The position numbers and the translations under genes are program-made. Below the pieces are notes generated by a model, which was given only the letters and a program-made list of their open reading frames with translations, was not told the DNA's origin and did no database searches. DNA of 64,000 nucleotides from Tunturibacter psychrotolerans (GTDB taxonomy: Bacteria; Acidobacteriota; Terriglobia; Terriglobales; Acidobacteriaceae), in assembly GCF_040359615.1 (NCBI RefSeq), contig NZ_CP132942.1, positions 992,001 through 1,056,000 of the forward strand. The letters are read 5' to 3'. Positions 39,208 to 48,978 of the stretch are shown here, in pieces; the stretch's first letter is position 1; the number at the start of each line of letters is the position of its first letter.

Positions 39208-40482
39208 TTACTCGTACTTCAGCGTCTGAACAGGATCGAGCCGTGCGGCGCGGTTCGCCGGAAGCGTCCCAAAGAGAACGCCAACGAGTACTGAACTACC
39301 AAGCGCGAAGACTGGCGACCATGGATTGACGGGGATGCTAAACGGCGTAAGCAAGCCGAGGGTCAATGGCAGCGCCAGACCAATGATTGTGCCGATGACC
39401 CCACCGCTTAGCGAAAGGAAGACCGACTCAGTGAGAAACTGCAGCCTGATCTCGCGGCTTGTCGCACCCAATGCCTTCCGTATCCCAATCTCTTTCAGCC
39501 GCGACTGAACATTGGCGAGCATGCTGTTCATAATGCCGACGCCGCTGACAATCATCGTGATACCCGCTCCAAGCGTGAGAACGATGGTCAGCATGTCTGC
39601 AATCTTTGCCATGCTGGTGAGAATATCGGTGAGCGTCGCAGCCGTGTAGACCGAACCCGCATAGTGGCGGGACCGGACGATTTCAAGAATGCGGTTACTG
39701 GCTGGCACCACCATCGAGGCACTACGCATCGTGAAAAAGATCTCTTTCAGCGTATTGGTTCCGGTGAAGTAGCGCACCACCGGGTAAGGCACAAGCATGG
39801 TGTGATCGCTGATCTCAGAAGTCCCGTAGGTATCGAAGGCCTCCCGGAAGACCCCGATGATAACGAACGGTATGCCCTTGATGCTGATTGTTTTTCCGAC
39901 CGCTTCTCTGGAGTTGCCGTAAAGTTCCTCCGCGAAAGGCTTCACGATTACCGCGACCTTCTCATGGGCAAGCTCGTCCTGATCGTCGAAGAAGCGTCCT
40001 GAAACCACGACTAGATTGCGCACGACCCGGTACTGAGGAGAGACGCCCAGCAGCGTCGTCTGCTTCGTAATGCCTCCGCCAAGACTCACGTTATCGTGAT
40101 ACTCCAGCATCGGCGACGATGCGACGATTCCCGGAACCTGGTCGAGGACGGCACGCATGTCGTCTGTCGTCATGTAGTCGGGCGTGCTGGTGTTCTCGGG
40201 GCCACTGATGTTGCCGCCGCCATACTGCAGCTCAATCTTGTTCGGTCCGATGCTCGTCAGCTGATCCAGGGCATACTGCTTGCCTGTCGACCCAAGCGTC
40301 GCGACAAGAATGATCGACGCAGAACCGATGACCATACCCAGCATGGTGAGCAGAAACCGCGTCTTGCTGGCGCGGAAGCTATCAACCGCAAGCCTTGCGA
40401 CCTCGCTGAACATCATCGTAGACCGCGCGCTGGCCAGCGTACGGTCGAACGAGCTCGGCTTGGGGAGATTGGTGGTTGCCAT
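39208..40482 (-). CDS. ABC transporter permease, MacB/FtsX type
   Basis: The protein has 424 residues. One N-terminal membrane helix (FLLTMLGMVIGSASIILVAT) is followed by a periplasmic MacB_PCD domain of about 200 residues. An FtsX domain with three helices near 280-410 follows (ITMIVSGVGIMNSML, FLSLSGGVIGTIIGLALPL, FALGSSVLVGVLFGTLP). The coupling motif RLKEIGIRKALGATSREI is clear. These permeases work with an ATPase and often a membrane fusion protein to drive efflux or lipoprotein-related mechanotransmission. No ATPase gene is adjacent, so partners must be encoded elsewhere or outside the window. Confidence 0.9.
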   Translation of the reverse strand: MATTNLPKPSSFDRTLASARSTMMFSEVARLAVDSFRASKTRFLLTMLGMVIGSASIILVATLGSTGKQYALDQLTSIGPNKIELQYGGGNISGPENTSTPDYMTTDDMRAVLDQVPGIVASSPMLEYHDNVSLGGGITKQTTLLGVSPQYRVVRNLVVVSGRFFDDQDELAHEKVAVIVKPFAEELYGNSREAVGKTISIKGIPFVIIGVFREAFDTYGTSEISDHTMLVPYPVVRYFTGTNTLKEIFFTMRSASMVVPASNRILEIVRSRHYAGSVYTAATLTDILTSMAKIADMLTIVLTLGAGITMIVSGVGIMNSMLANVQSRLKEIGIRKALGATSREIRLQFLTESVFLSLSGGVIGTIIGLALPLTLGLLTPFSIPVNPWSPVFALGSSVLVGVLFGTLPANRAARLDPVQTLKYE

Positions 40483-40694
40483 TGGCCTAGAAAGTTAGAC
40501 GCCTACCAGTATCGCAGCGGTTCATGGTTTCTTGCGAAACCTTCTGGCCTGGCCCTATGTCGGCGCTGTCCCTTGGGATCTTTTATTGGGCGCCCGCTGG
40601 CGTTTCCTGGACAGTGGAAATGCAATTCTCTCGATGACGCACCGCGAAAGTCACGGAAATTACTAGATCGGAGCATTTTGCATCGAATCGCTTT

Positions 40695-41414
40695 ATGAGG
40701 TCCCTCCGAATCGGTACGGCTGGCTGGAGTATTCCGAAACAATTTCCAGCCACCGCACCGCACGGAACCCATCTGGTCCGCTACTCCGAAATCTTTAACT
40801 GTGCCGAGATCAACTCCTCTTTCAACCGCTCTCACCGCCTCTCTACCTGGAAGAAATGGGCGAACTCGGTTCCAAACGACTTTTGCTTCTCCGTCAAGGC
40901 GCCGAAGACGATCACTCACGAAGCCAAGCTAGCTTGCACCCAGGCGCAGTTACAAAACTTCCTGACCGAAGCGAACGCTCTTGGCGACAAGCTAGGTACG
41001 ATCCTCTTTCAACTTCCGCCGAACTCTATCTTCAACCCAACCACCGCCAAGACGTTCTTCACCATGCTTCGCGATCTATATTCGCGGAATTGTGTCATAG
41101 AACCCCGCCACGCCACTTGGTTCACTCCCGACGTCGATGATCTCCTGCAGAGTTTTCGGATCGCAAGAGTTGCCGCCGACCCCGCCCGTGTCCCTCAAGC
41201 CGCATACGCCGCTGGCTGGGGCGAACTAATCTACTGCCGCCTTCACGGCAGCCCTCGTATTTACTACTCACCTTACCCCGAAGGATATCTTCGGAGTCTC
41301 GCTGCCAGCTTCGCGGCTCACCCAACAAAAGAGATCTGGTGCATCTTCGACAACACTGTCTTCGGAGCGGCATTCGGAAACGCCCAATGCCTCAAGCATT
41401 TCTTAGCTAGCTGA
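40695..41414 (+). CDS. DUF72 (YecE-like) protein
   Basis: The protein has 239 residues. It opens with LRIGTAGWSIPKQFP and contains YSEIFNCAEINSSFNRSHR, FCFSVKAPKTITHE, GTILFQLPPNSIF, and the C-terminal CIFDNTVFG. These are the hallmarks of the DUF72 family, a TIM-barrel-like fold of unknown reaction. It is found widely next to DNA-repair and housekeeping genes. It is cytosolic by lack of a signal peptide. It converges with the SGNH gene with 5 bp between the stop codons. Confidence 0.9.
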   Translation: MRSLRIGTAGWSIPKQFPATAPHGTHLVRYSEIFNCAEINSSFNRSHRLSTWKKWANSVPNDFCFSVKAPKTITHEAKLACTQAQLQNFLTEANALGDKLGTILFQLPPNSIFNPTTAKTFFTMLRDLYSRNCVIEPRHATWFTPDVDDLLQSFRIARVAADPARVPQAAYAAGWGELIYCRLHGSPRIYYSPYPEGYLRSLAASFAAHPTKEIWCIFDNTVFGAAFGNAQCLKHFLAS

Positions 41415-41419
41415 CCACT

Positions 41420-42259
41420 CTATTTGCCAACCAACGTCTTATCGATCGCTGCCTGCGCCAGCGGCGACATAATCGCGTACCCTTGCGCATTCGGGTGCAC
41501 TCCGTCGAAGCTGATGCCGGCCTTCATACCGCCATCCTGCCCCACCATCGACGAGTAGTAATCGAGGTACGTCACCGAGTGGACCACACAGTACCCTTTC
41601 AGCCAATCATTTAGTGTCCTGATCTTCGGCGCGGGAGCCAGTCCCGGCTTCCACGGATAGTCCGCTACCGGCAAAATCGACGCGACAATCACCCGAATCC
41701 CATTCGCCTTCGCCAGATCGATCATTGACCGGAAGTTGTCCTCGGTCATCTGCGGCGTCATCGGCCCCGTATTCCCTGCGATGTCGTTGGTTCCCGCCAA
41801 AATCACCACCGCTGCCGGACGCAGATCGATCACATCCTGCCGAAACCGCACCACCATCTGAGGCGTGGTCTGCCCGCTGATCCCGCGATTTACATACGAC
41901 TTCTCTGGAAAGAACTCCCCCGTACCCGCGCGCCGCCCCCAGCTATCCGTGATCGAGTCTCCATAAAATACCACCCTCTGCGTGCCCTCCATCGCCGAAG
42001 CCAGCGCTGCGTTGTCGGCTCGATATCGTCCCAGTTGCGGCCAGTCCGCCAGTTTCGTCTCCATCGTAGCGATCTGCTTCGCCGTCTCCTCCTCTGGTGT
42101 GAGAACCGGCGATACCGGAGCCGGAGAAGTGACCTGCGGGGCCGTGGCAGCGGGTGCAGGCGTCTGGTTGACTGCGCTTTGACCTCGCATCTGCCCACAC
42201 GCGATGACAAACCCAAAAATCACCCACCCGACCGCAGAAACTCGCGTCAGATCTCGCAT
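41420..42259 (-). CDS. Secreted SGNH/GDSL hydrolase (acetylhydrolase-like)
   Basis: The protein has 279 residues with a signal peptide (VIFGFVIACGQMRGQ). Block I is VVFYGDSITDSWG, block II NRGISGQTT, block III ILAGTNDIAGN and block V FDGVHPNAQGY, so all four SGNH residues are present. The first 80 residues include a Pro/Ala-rich linker. Family members similar to this remove acetyl or acyl groups from sugars and platelet-activating-factor-like lipids. This is the second SGNH protein of the window and is not closely similar to the first. Confidence 0.9.
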   Translation of the reverse strand: MRDLTRVSAVGWVIFGFVIACGQMRGQSAVNQTPAPAATAPQVTSPAPVSPVLTPEEETAKQIATMETKLADWPQLGRYRADNAALASAMEGTQRVVFYGDSITDSWGRRAGTGEFFPEKSYVNRGISGQTTPQMVVRFRQDVIDLRPAAVVILAGTNDIAGNTGPMTPQMTEDNFRSMIDLAKANGIRVIVASILPVADYPWKPGLAPAPKIRTLNDWLKGYCVVHSVTYLDYYSSMVGQDGGMKAGISFDGVHPNAQGYAIMSPLAQAAIDKTLVGK

Positions 42260-42529
42260 CGAAACCTCCGCCGTTCTTGATTCTTTGCGTCCGATTGTAA
42301 CTGTCCATCCGTGTAACGAATCTCTAACATACGGTTACCGAAGGAACAATTGTGGAGCACCGGGCCGCATAAAATGTGCAATAAAATGCAACATACCTTA
42401 ACAAGCCAACTTCACGCGGATGAGGTAAGCCTTTCTTGCAGAAGTATCTGTCGCCCAGAGAGTTTCGGTACACAAACTGCTTAATAGCGGGCACTGGGCC
42501 CCTGTAAATCCACTTCCGACGGTACCTGG

Positions 42530-43189
42530 ATGCGCTTTCCCTCTTTGAGTCTCGTAGTAAGCTCGCTTCTTTTGGCCGCTGCTCCTGCGGCCTTCGCAGA
42601 CACCGTAACGTGGGCCGACTGGAACGCGCCCACCAAAGGTGTTGTTACCGGAACCATTGGCACGGTCGGCGTCACTTACTCGGGTGAGATCTCGTTCGTC
42701 AATGCCTCGAACGTCGGCAACTTCAACTACTTTCAACCCATAGGCTCTTACGTTGGCGGAGTCGTCGGAAATGCTGCTACCAACGGAGGCCTGATCGCGA
42801 TCACCGGCGCTCCGGGTAACACGGATACCTTCAACTTTTCTACTGCAGTCTCTGGAATCGTGCTCTCCGAGGTCAGTCTGGGACAACCAACCATCGCAAC
42901 CCAGTACACCTTCGATCAGGGATTTAGTATCGAAGCCTGCGGCCCCAACATCATCTACGGTGGCGGCTGCATTTCGAAGAGCGGCGACACGCTGATCGGC
43001 AATGAGAGTGATGGAACCATCCTCTTCACTGGCGGCCCTGTTACCTCGCTCTCCTTCACCGCCCAAAATCCCGAGTTCTGGAATGGCTTCACCATCGGCC
43101 TCGTCGGGGCACCTACACCGCCTCCGGCCGTCCCCGAACCCGACACCTTGGCCTTGGTTGGTACCGGCCTTTTAGGTCTACTCACCTAG
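42530..43189 (+). CDS. PEP-CTERM-like secreted protein with basic tail out of frame
   Basis: The protein has 219 residues. An N-terminal signal peptide ends near APAAFADT. The mature part is Gly/Thr/Asn-rich and beta-like with two Cys (ACGPNIIYGGGC). The C-terminus has a PEP-CTERM start and membrane part, VPEPDTLALVGTGLLGLLT, then a stop codon. Exosortase substrates normally end in a short basic tail after this helix; here GKRRFLA followed by a stop is present just downstream in the minus-one frame (43189-43212). A single missing base near 43184-43186 explains this. With the tail lost, sorting by exosortase could fail. The function of the mature part is unknown. Confidence 0.75.
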   Translation: MRFPSLSLVVSSLLLAAAPAAFADTVTWADWNAPTKGVVTGTIGTVGVTYSGEISFVNASNVGNFNYFQPIGSYVGGVVGNAATNGGLIAITGAPGNTDTFNFSTAVSGIVLSEVSLGQPTIATQYTFDQGFSIEACGPNIIYGGGCISKSGDTLIGNESDGTILFTGGPVTSLSFTAQNPEFWNGFTIGLVGAPTPPPAVPEPDTLALVGTGLLGLLT

Positions 43190-43236
43190 GTAAGCGTCGG
43201 TTCCTCGCCTGAAATAACAGATTACTGCCGTCTTCC

Positions 43237-43272
43237 AGCCGGCTCTTCGATTCGGAGAGCCGGCTCACTTTT
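43237..43272 (+). terminator. Rho-independent terminator
   Basis: AGCCGGCTC at 43237-43245 and GAGCCGGCT at 43257-43265 form a 9-bp stem followed by CACTTTTG. It lies 47 bp after the PEP-CTERM-like gene. Confidence 0.75.
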
Positions 43273-43340
43273 GAGGGGTGAGACATTAGCGTCCGCTCTC
43301 TGGAGAACCCTTAAGCAGCCTCTCTGCTGTACCTTAAGAG

Positions 43341-44216
43341 GTGATGCAACCCGGACTCTCTACCCACGTCTTCCTCCCGCAGCGCCTGCACCCCGGCCTG
43401 CTCGACGCTCTTCACCGATCCGGCGCTCAGGTCATCGAACTCTTTGCCGCCCGCCACCACTTCGATTACACCGACCGCGCTGCCGTCCGGGACATCGCCA
43501 CCTGGTTCAACTCCGCCGGCGTAGGAGCCACGCTCCACCAGCCTCTCTACCTCAGCGATCGCGCCGACGCCCAGTGGTCCCGCCATGTCGCACCAAACCT
43601 CAATCTGATCGACCCCGAAAAATCCCGCCGCATCTCCGCCATGGACGAGGTCAAGCGCGCTCTCGAATCCGCCGAGCAGATCCCCATCTCCGCCTGTACC
43701 CTCCACCTTGGCCACAAGGACGATGCCTGGAACCTCCGCGCTCTCGAGAACTCCCTCACCGCCATCGAGCACCTCAAGGCCTTCGCGCACCCACTCGGCG
43801 TCCGCATCCTGCTTGAAAATCTCCAAAACGACATCACCACCCCCGAGCACCTCCTCGAAATCCTCAAGGTCGGCCACTTCGACCGCGTCGGCGTCACCCT
43901 CGACATAGGCCATGCTCACCTAGCTGCCCCCGACGCCAACAAAGGCATCGACGAAGCCTTTGAGCTCCTCAAGCCCCGCATCGCCGAGCTCCACATCCAC
44001 GACAACCTCGGCGCCAAGGACGACCATCTCTGGCCCGGCACCGCAGGCATCGACTGGCACAACATCGCCAAACACATCGCCGCTCTCCCGGCTAACACTC
44101 CGGGCATCTTGGAAGTCGCCCACGAGCTGGAAGAAACCCCCGAATCTGTCACCACCAAAGCCACGCAAGCCTTCGACCTCCTCAAGCGAACCACCGAACA
44201 ACTCCAATCCTCATAA
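43341..44216 (+). CDS. Sugar phosphate isomerase/epimerase-like TIM-barrel protein
   Basis: The protein has 291 residues (GTG 43341, with ATG 43344 immediately after; both follow AAGAG). It belongs to the AP-endonuclease-2/xylose-isomerase-like superfamily. Metal-ligand candidates are Glu in LLENLQND, Asp and His in TLDIGHAH, His in ELHIHDNLG and Glu in ILEVAHELEE. Members isomerise or epimerise ketoses and inosose, or cut abasic DNA. The lack of an obvious DNA-binding motif and the context do not settle the substrate. The codon use is strongly C-ending, as in the flanking core genes. Confidence 0.85.
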   Translation: MMQPGLSTHVFLPQRLHPGLLDALHRSGAQVIELFAARHHFDYTDRAAVRDIATWFNSAGVGATLHQPLYLSDRADAQWSRHVAPNLNLIDPEKSRRISAMDEVKRALESAEQIPISACTLHLGHKDDAWNLRALENSLTAIEHLKAFAHPLGVRILLENLQNDITTPEHLLEILKVGHFDRVGVTLDIGHAHLAAPDANKGIDEAFELLKPRIAELHIHDNLGAKDDHLWPGTAGIDWHNIAKHIAALPANTPGILEVAHELEETPESVTTKATQAFDLLKRTTEQLQSS

Positions 44217-44631
44217 GTAGTTTTCATCCTGAGCGCGGGCGAAAAATCTACTGTGGTCGTTGCAGTTGCTGTTGTCTTTTCTGTGCCCACTCCAGAACTG
44301 TCATCTCGACCGGTGCTGCTCGCGCACTTTGCGAGCAGTGGAGTGGAGAAACCTGCGGGTTGCCGTTTGTTTTGTCGTTCTTGCATGTGGTCCCTGCGGG
44401 AACCTGCTTTTTGCTGTGCCCAATTCTCTGCGTCTTCTTCTAAAGCGCCTCCTGCCATCACATCCGAAGCGTCATCCTGCGCGACCTCGTGCCTCTTTGA
44501 CACTCCCGTACCGCAGGTATAGGCTTTCCGCAAACGGGTCCCCCCAACCTGAAATATCCACCAGATTCCAACCCGGGAATCGCGGCTGGACAGGCCTTTC
44601 TGGTCAATCGACGCAAGAAGGGAGAATTGAA
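44217..44631. repeat. Intergenic region rich in short palindromic repeat-like segments
   Basis: This 415-bp gap has an open frame but no credible coding character. It contains three related starts, CATCCTGAGCG, GTCATCTCGACCG and GTCATCCTGCGCGACC, each followed by a T/G-rich stretch. One perfect hairpin, CTGCTCGC and GCGAGCAG with a 7-base loop, is visible near 44318-44340. Similar intergenic mosaics are common in acidobacterial genomes as far as I know, but this copy was not searched against others. The last 12 bases hold the GGGAGAA ribosome-binding site of the next gene. Confidence 0.5.
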
Positions 44632-45450
44632 GTGAAATCGCACAATTTAATCAGAATCGCCGCGGCTACTGCCGCCACGGTAGTCATTGTTCTTTTCGCA
44701 GGAACGTGGAGAACCGCACGTCCCGTTCAAGCGCAAAACAACTGGGCCAACGAGGACTCCCTAGTCAGAATCGGATTCCAGATCGCTCCCGTCCCGCTCA
44801 ACCTTCGAGGCAAGGATAAGGAACTCGTGGGATTAGGCAGTTATCTGGTCAACGCGGTTGGTGACTGCAACGGTTGCCACACCGGCGGCGGTCCCCCAAA
44901 CTTCAACTACGCCGCAGGCGGAAACCCTTACTTTGGACAACCCGCCAAAGTCGATCCCACCACCTACCTCGAAGGGGGCTCTGACTTCGGCCCAGCCGTT
45001 CCGCCAATCCCCGGTGTCTACCCACCCGCGGCCTACGGAGACTACGTCGGTCCCGACATCATCGCCCGCAATCTGACGCCGGACAAGACTGGCCTGCCCG
45101 AAGGCGGCCACACCCTCGCAGACTTCAAAAAAATAATGAAGACCGGCATCGACTTCGACAAGCTCCACCCCACCTGCACCTCTCCTGCTCCGGTTCCTAC
45201 CCCGACAAACTGCATTCCGCCTCCCGTCGATGGCGCTCTTCTTCAGGTCATGCCGTGGCCCACATTCCACAACATGACCGACCATCATCTGGAGGCCATC
45301 TACGAGTACCTGAGCGCAATCCCATGCCTCGAGAGCTCTCCCGATCCCTCAAATGTCCTCCACAACGACTGCGGCAATCCAAAAACGGGCAAATCGACCA
45401 CCCCTCCCGACGCGCGCCGCAAGAAAAAGGGAGGCAGCAACGGCCTCTAA
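44632..45450 (+). CDS. Periplasmic c-type cytochrome
   Basis: The protein has 272 residues from a GTG preceded by GGGAGAA; the reading frame is open further upstream but only through repeat sequence. A signal peptide (VVIVLFAGTWRTARPVQAQ) precedes the heme domain. YLVNAVGDCNGCHTGGG contains the heme site CNGCH near residue 85. A later Met (VMPWPTFHNMTDHHLEAIYEYL) fits the axial ligand and the typical C-terminal helix. A Cys pair further on may form a disulfide. It probably carries electrons in the periplasm. No oxidase gene is adjacent. Confidence 0.82.
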   Translation: MKSHNLIRIAAATAATVVIVLFAGTWRTARPVQAQNNWANEDSLVRIGFQIAPVPLNLRGKDKELVGLGSYLVNAVGDCNGCHTGGGPPNFNYAAGGNPYFGQPAKVDPTTYLEGGSDFGPAVPPIPGVYPPAAYGDYVGPDIIARNLTPDKTGLPEGGHTLADFKKIMKTGIDFDKLHPTCTSPAPVPTPTNCIPPPVDGALLQVMPWPTFHNMTDHHLEAIYEYLSAIPCLESSPDPSNVLHNDCGNPKTGKSTTPPDARRKKKGGSNGL

Positions 45451-45603
45451 CTGAATAGACTCCAACGCGGATGCTTCCTTCATGCGGCCTTATCGCGTGA
45501 GTGGAGCATTCGCGCGAAAGTGAACCGTCTTCCAACTCGACGAGGTTCCTCGGCGGAGCAGATCCGACCTGAAAAGATGGCGTACGAGTAAACTCATTAA
45601 GTC

Positions 45604-46950
45604 ATGTCAGAATTCGCAACTGCCGCCGCCCCCCTCGCCACAATCGCCTCCCTGTCCCAGCACGAAGGCCAGACCATCACCCTCCGCGGCTGGCTCTACA
45701 ACCTCCGCGCCTCGGGCAAGCTCCTCTTTCCCATCTTCCGCGACGGCACCGGCACCATCCAGGGCATCGTCCCCAAAGCCGCCGTCTCCGAAGAGGTCTT
45801 CGAAACCCTTAAGAACCTCACCCTCGAATCCTCTCTCACCGTCACCGGCAAAGTCCGCGCCGACTCCCGCGCTCCCTCCGGCTACGAGCTCGACGTCGAA
45901 AGCATCGAAGTCCTCCAGCGCGTCCCCGAAGACACTCCCTTCCCCATCACCCTCAAAGAGCACGGCGTCGACTTCCTCATGGAGCACCGCCACCTCTGGC
46001 TCCGCACCCCGCGCCAGTCCGCCATCCTCCGCGTCCGCGCCACCATCATGCGCGCCGCAGCCGAGCACTTTGACACCAACGGCTTCATCCGCACCGACCC
46101 ACCCATCCTCACCCCCAACGCCTGCGAAGGCACCTCCGAGCTCTTCGAGATGGACTACTTCGACGACGACAAGGCCTACCTCACCCAGTCCGGCCAGCTC
46201 TACATCGAAGCCACGGCCCTCGCACTCGGCAAGGTTTACAGCTTCGGCCCCACCTTCCGTGCTGAAAAATCCAAAACCCGCCGCCACCTCACCGAGTTCT
46301 GGATGATCGAACCCGAGGTCGCCTTCCTCGAGCTCGACGGCCTCATGAACCTCGCCGAAGGTTTCATCACCCACATCGTCACTCGCGTTCTCGAGTCGCA
46401 CCGCACCGACCTCAAGGTCATCGGCAAAGACATCGCCAAGCTCGAAGCCGTCGTCGGCACCTTCCCCCGCCTAAGCTACGACGAAGCCCACGCCATGCTC
46501 GATGAAGCCCACAAAGCCGGCAAGATCGAAGCTCCTCACAAATACGGCGACGACTTCGGCAGCCCCGACGAGACCTACATCTCCAGCCAGTTCGATAAGC
46601 CCGTCATGATTCATCGCTATCCCGCCGCCTTCAAGGCCTTCTACATGCAGCCCGACCCGCTCGACCCCACCAAGGCTCTCTGCGTCGACGTCCTCGCCCC
46701 CGAGGGCTACGGCGAAATCATCGGCGGCTCCCAGCGCATCGACAGCTACGACCTTCTCAAGTCCCGCATCGAAGAGCACCACCTCCCGCTCGACGCCTTC
46801 CAGTGGTACCTCGACCTGCGCAAATACGGCAGCGTCCCCCACGCCGGCTTCGGTATGGGCATCGAGCGCGCCGTAGCCTGGATCTGCGGCCTCGACCACG
46901 TCCGCGAAACCATCCCCTTCGCCCGCACGCTGAACAGGATTTATCCGTGA
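45604..46950 (+). CDS. asnS: Asparaginyl-tRNA synthetase
   Basis: The protein has 448 residues. It starts with an OB-fold anticodon-binding domain ([24 protein letters not shown]) and has a class II catalytic domain. Motif 2 is [22 protein letters not shown], and motif 3 is [21 protein letters not shown]. The enzyme charges tRNA-Asn with asparagine in the cytosol. Presence of AsnRS means the organism need not rely on transamidation for Asn-tRNA. The stop codon overlaps the end of the converging OLD-type gene by 10 bp. Confidence 0.95.
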   Translation: MSEFATAAAPLATIASLSQHEGQTITLRGWLYNLRASGKLLFPIFRDGTGTIQGIVPKAAVSEEVFETLKNLTLESSLTVTGKVRADSRAPSGYELDVESIEVLQRVPEDTPFPITLKEHGVDFLMEHRHLWLRTPRQSAILRVRATIMRAAAEHFDTNGFIRTDPPILTPNACEGTSELFEMDYFDDDKAYLTQSGQLYIEATALALGKVYSFGPTFRAEKSKTRRHLTEFWMIEPEVAFLELDGLMNLAEGFITHIVTRVLESHRTDLKVIGKDIAKLEAVVGTFPRLSYDEAHAMLDEAHKAGKIEAPHKYGDDFGSPDETYISSQFDKPVMIHRYPAAFKAFYMQPDPLDPTKALCVDVLAPEGYGEIIGGSQRIDSYDLLKSRIEEHHLPLDAFQWYLDLRKYGSVPHAGFGMGIERAVAWICGLDHVRETIPFARTLNRIYP

Positions 46951-48779
46951 TTGGAACTGACGGAAACGACCTTGGTGCCGGGTAATGAGCAGAACTCAGT
47001 GAGGGACGAAACTATATCTCTCATTTCATCGGGAATCTCATTAGGCGACATAGCGTCAATTATCTGAGTGGCCGTTATGCTGACCTGCCATCTCTGCAGG
47101 AACTCATTCAGGCTAGCCAATACTTCCTTTCCATGAACGATCATGAGACGAGAGTCAAGATTTACCCATTCCTTTTCGAATTGATCGAGTGTAGCGGTGG
47201 CAATAGCTGATTTGTGACTTTCCTGCTTCAGCTTTTCTTCTGGGGTAGGTTTCCTAGTGAGTATTTGCTCAAGAAGGTGATGTTTCATCCCGTCTGTTAT
47301 GGCTTCTAGCTCCTCGCGGACAGACCCGGAGTAGGTCACAACTTCACCCGTTCGTCCGTTTCGTTGAAGAATTCGAGAGGCAATCGCCCGATCGATGGCG
47401 TCAGGAACGAGCATAAAATTTTCTAACTCCTTCCGCGAATGTATATGGGCGTAGTCGCAAAATTTCCTAGATGCTACGAGCTGTTCAATTACCTCTTCCT
47501 CGGATCGGTAATCCCGATCAAAGATCAGTGCGGCGGTTATTTTAGCGCCGAGTGTCTCCTCAACACCTTCCTTAAAAGACTTCGCACGAGCGGGGTTAAA
47601 ACCTCCGGCCGGGATCACTGCGAACTTAGATCTGTTTGCCACCACAGTCGAGCCGAGCTTGGTGGCGAACTGAGATATGACACGGAAGTCCTTACCTTCA
47701 ACAAATACGAGTTTTTTTGTCCGACCTATTTGTGTAAGGACCGGTCTTATGCTGGACCCCAAGTTGCTAAAGACGGACTGCAGTTGGCCTTGATTCTTTA
47801 GGCGTTTCGCAGCTTGAAATTCCCTTGAAACGATCAGAATATCGCTGTGCTCGGCTTCCATCATGATTTCTGTGGAGTGGGTAGCGAGAAGAATATCCGG
47901 ACCTAGGGATCTCAGCAGACCGACTAGTTGCCGCTGAAGATCCGAATGAAGATAAATATCAGGTTCGTCAATAAGAAATAGGGAGGCAGATCAATTGGCT
48001 ACGATAAATGTCAGCATCTGACACCAAACCTGAAACCCAAAACCCGCCCAAAAAATCTCCCGGTCGATACGATCTTCTGGACAAAACATACGGAGCAATG
48101 GTTTGTCATGAGTCCGGTCAATCTCCGGTAGCTTTATATCCATTCCCGGCCATGTGTCATTAATCAGTTGGCGAAACTCGGGGAAAAATTCTGGGCGGTG
48201 ATGCCATATGTTCCTGAAGTTTCGGGATGCTCTATGTGTAAGTAAGGCTTCCCGGGCAGCCTCTTGCTGATATAACGGCTCTTCATGCTCGACAGGCCCA
48301 AGGGTGGGAACAAAACCAATCTCAAGGTTGAAGTGCTTTCTGAAGGCCGATGGAGACGTGATTACTCGTCCCGCGGTCTCACAGATGAGGTTGCAGACTC
48401 CACGCTCAGGAAAGAAGAGGATCAAGAAATCGCCAGTAGACACTCTGAACTTCACGCTGGCAGGGAGGGCGTCGTTATATTCATGAAAGATATTTTCGGT
48501 TGCAACTGGCACGTTGCCCATATTTACTTGATAGCCTCGAGTGGTCCCATCTGGGCCTTGGACGAAACTTGGGGATTTGGCTTTCGCGCGCCTTAACGCC
48601 TCCGCCAGAATGCGGAACGCACTAAGTATTGTCGATTTGCCTGCGTTGTTTGCGCCAACCAAGATGTTGAAATTTTCTAGCGAAACTGAAAATTCACGAA
48701 ATGCTTTGTAGCGAGAAAATCTTACTGACGTAATCCTTAAGGCGCTACTCAATGTTTCACCTCTCGCAGAATCGTACAT
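46941..48779 (-). pseudogene. OLD-family ATPase/TOPRIM nuclease gene interrupted by an in-frame TGA
   Basis: ATG 48779 is followed by a 612-codon frame that is open apart from one TGA at 47991-47993 (codon 263). Before it, the ABC-type ATPase half has the Walker A motif GANNAGKST. After it, translation in the same frame gives Walker B (LFLIDEPDIYLH) and ATHSTEIM, then a TOPRIM-like nuclease half with FVEGKD and the acidic pair IFDRDYRSEEE. So one gene of the OLD/AAA-nuclease class has been split into apparent 262- and 307-residue parts by a nonsense change, most simply CGA to TGA. Such proteins often defend against phage. The segment is visibly AT-richer than its neighbours, which suggests horizontal gain. 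Sequencing error or readthrough are alternatives. Confidence 0.85.
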
Positions 48780-48978
48780 GCCAGAGGTCCAAGGTAGAAA
48801 ACGAGCTCGGAAACCGACGCTTTGCAGAACTTCGTGAGGTGATTCATCTGCGTCATCGCAGGAGGGTCGCTCCCGAACTAACTTCCTACAACATTCACAT
48901 GACAAACTACCCGGAAAAGCGTCTCATAGTGTTGGAGCCGAAATCACTGGCGTCCAAAGAACGTAGCAGGAGCGAACC

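Noticed and set aside
44260..44631. Upstream extension of the cytochrome c gene
   Set aside because: The frame is open, but the segment is repeat-like, and a GTG with a ribosome-binding site at 44632 starts a proper signal peptide.
45607..46401. 264-codon frame antisense to asnS
   Set aside because: Gly/Glu/Val-rich shadow; asnS has all class II synthetase motifs.
47865..47990. Intergenic gap between two separate genes, 46941-47864 and 47991-48779
   Set aside because: The gap translates in the same frame to Walker B and later ATPase motifs, so the two parts are one interrupted gene.
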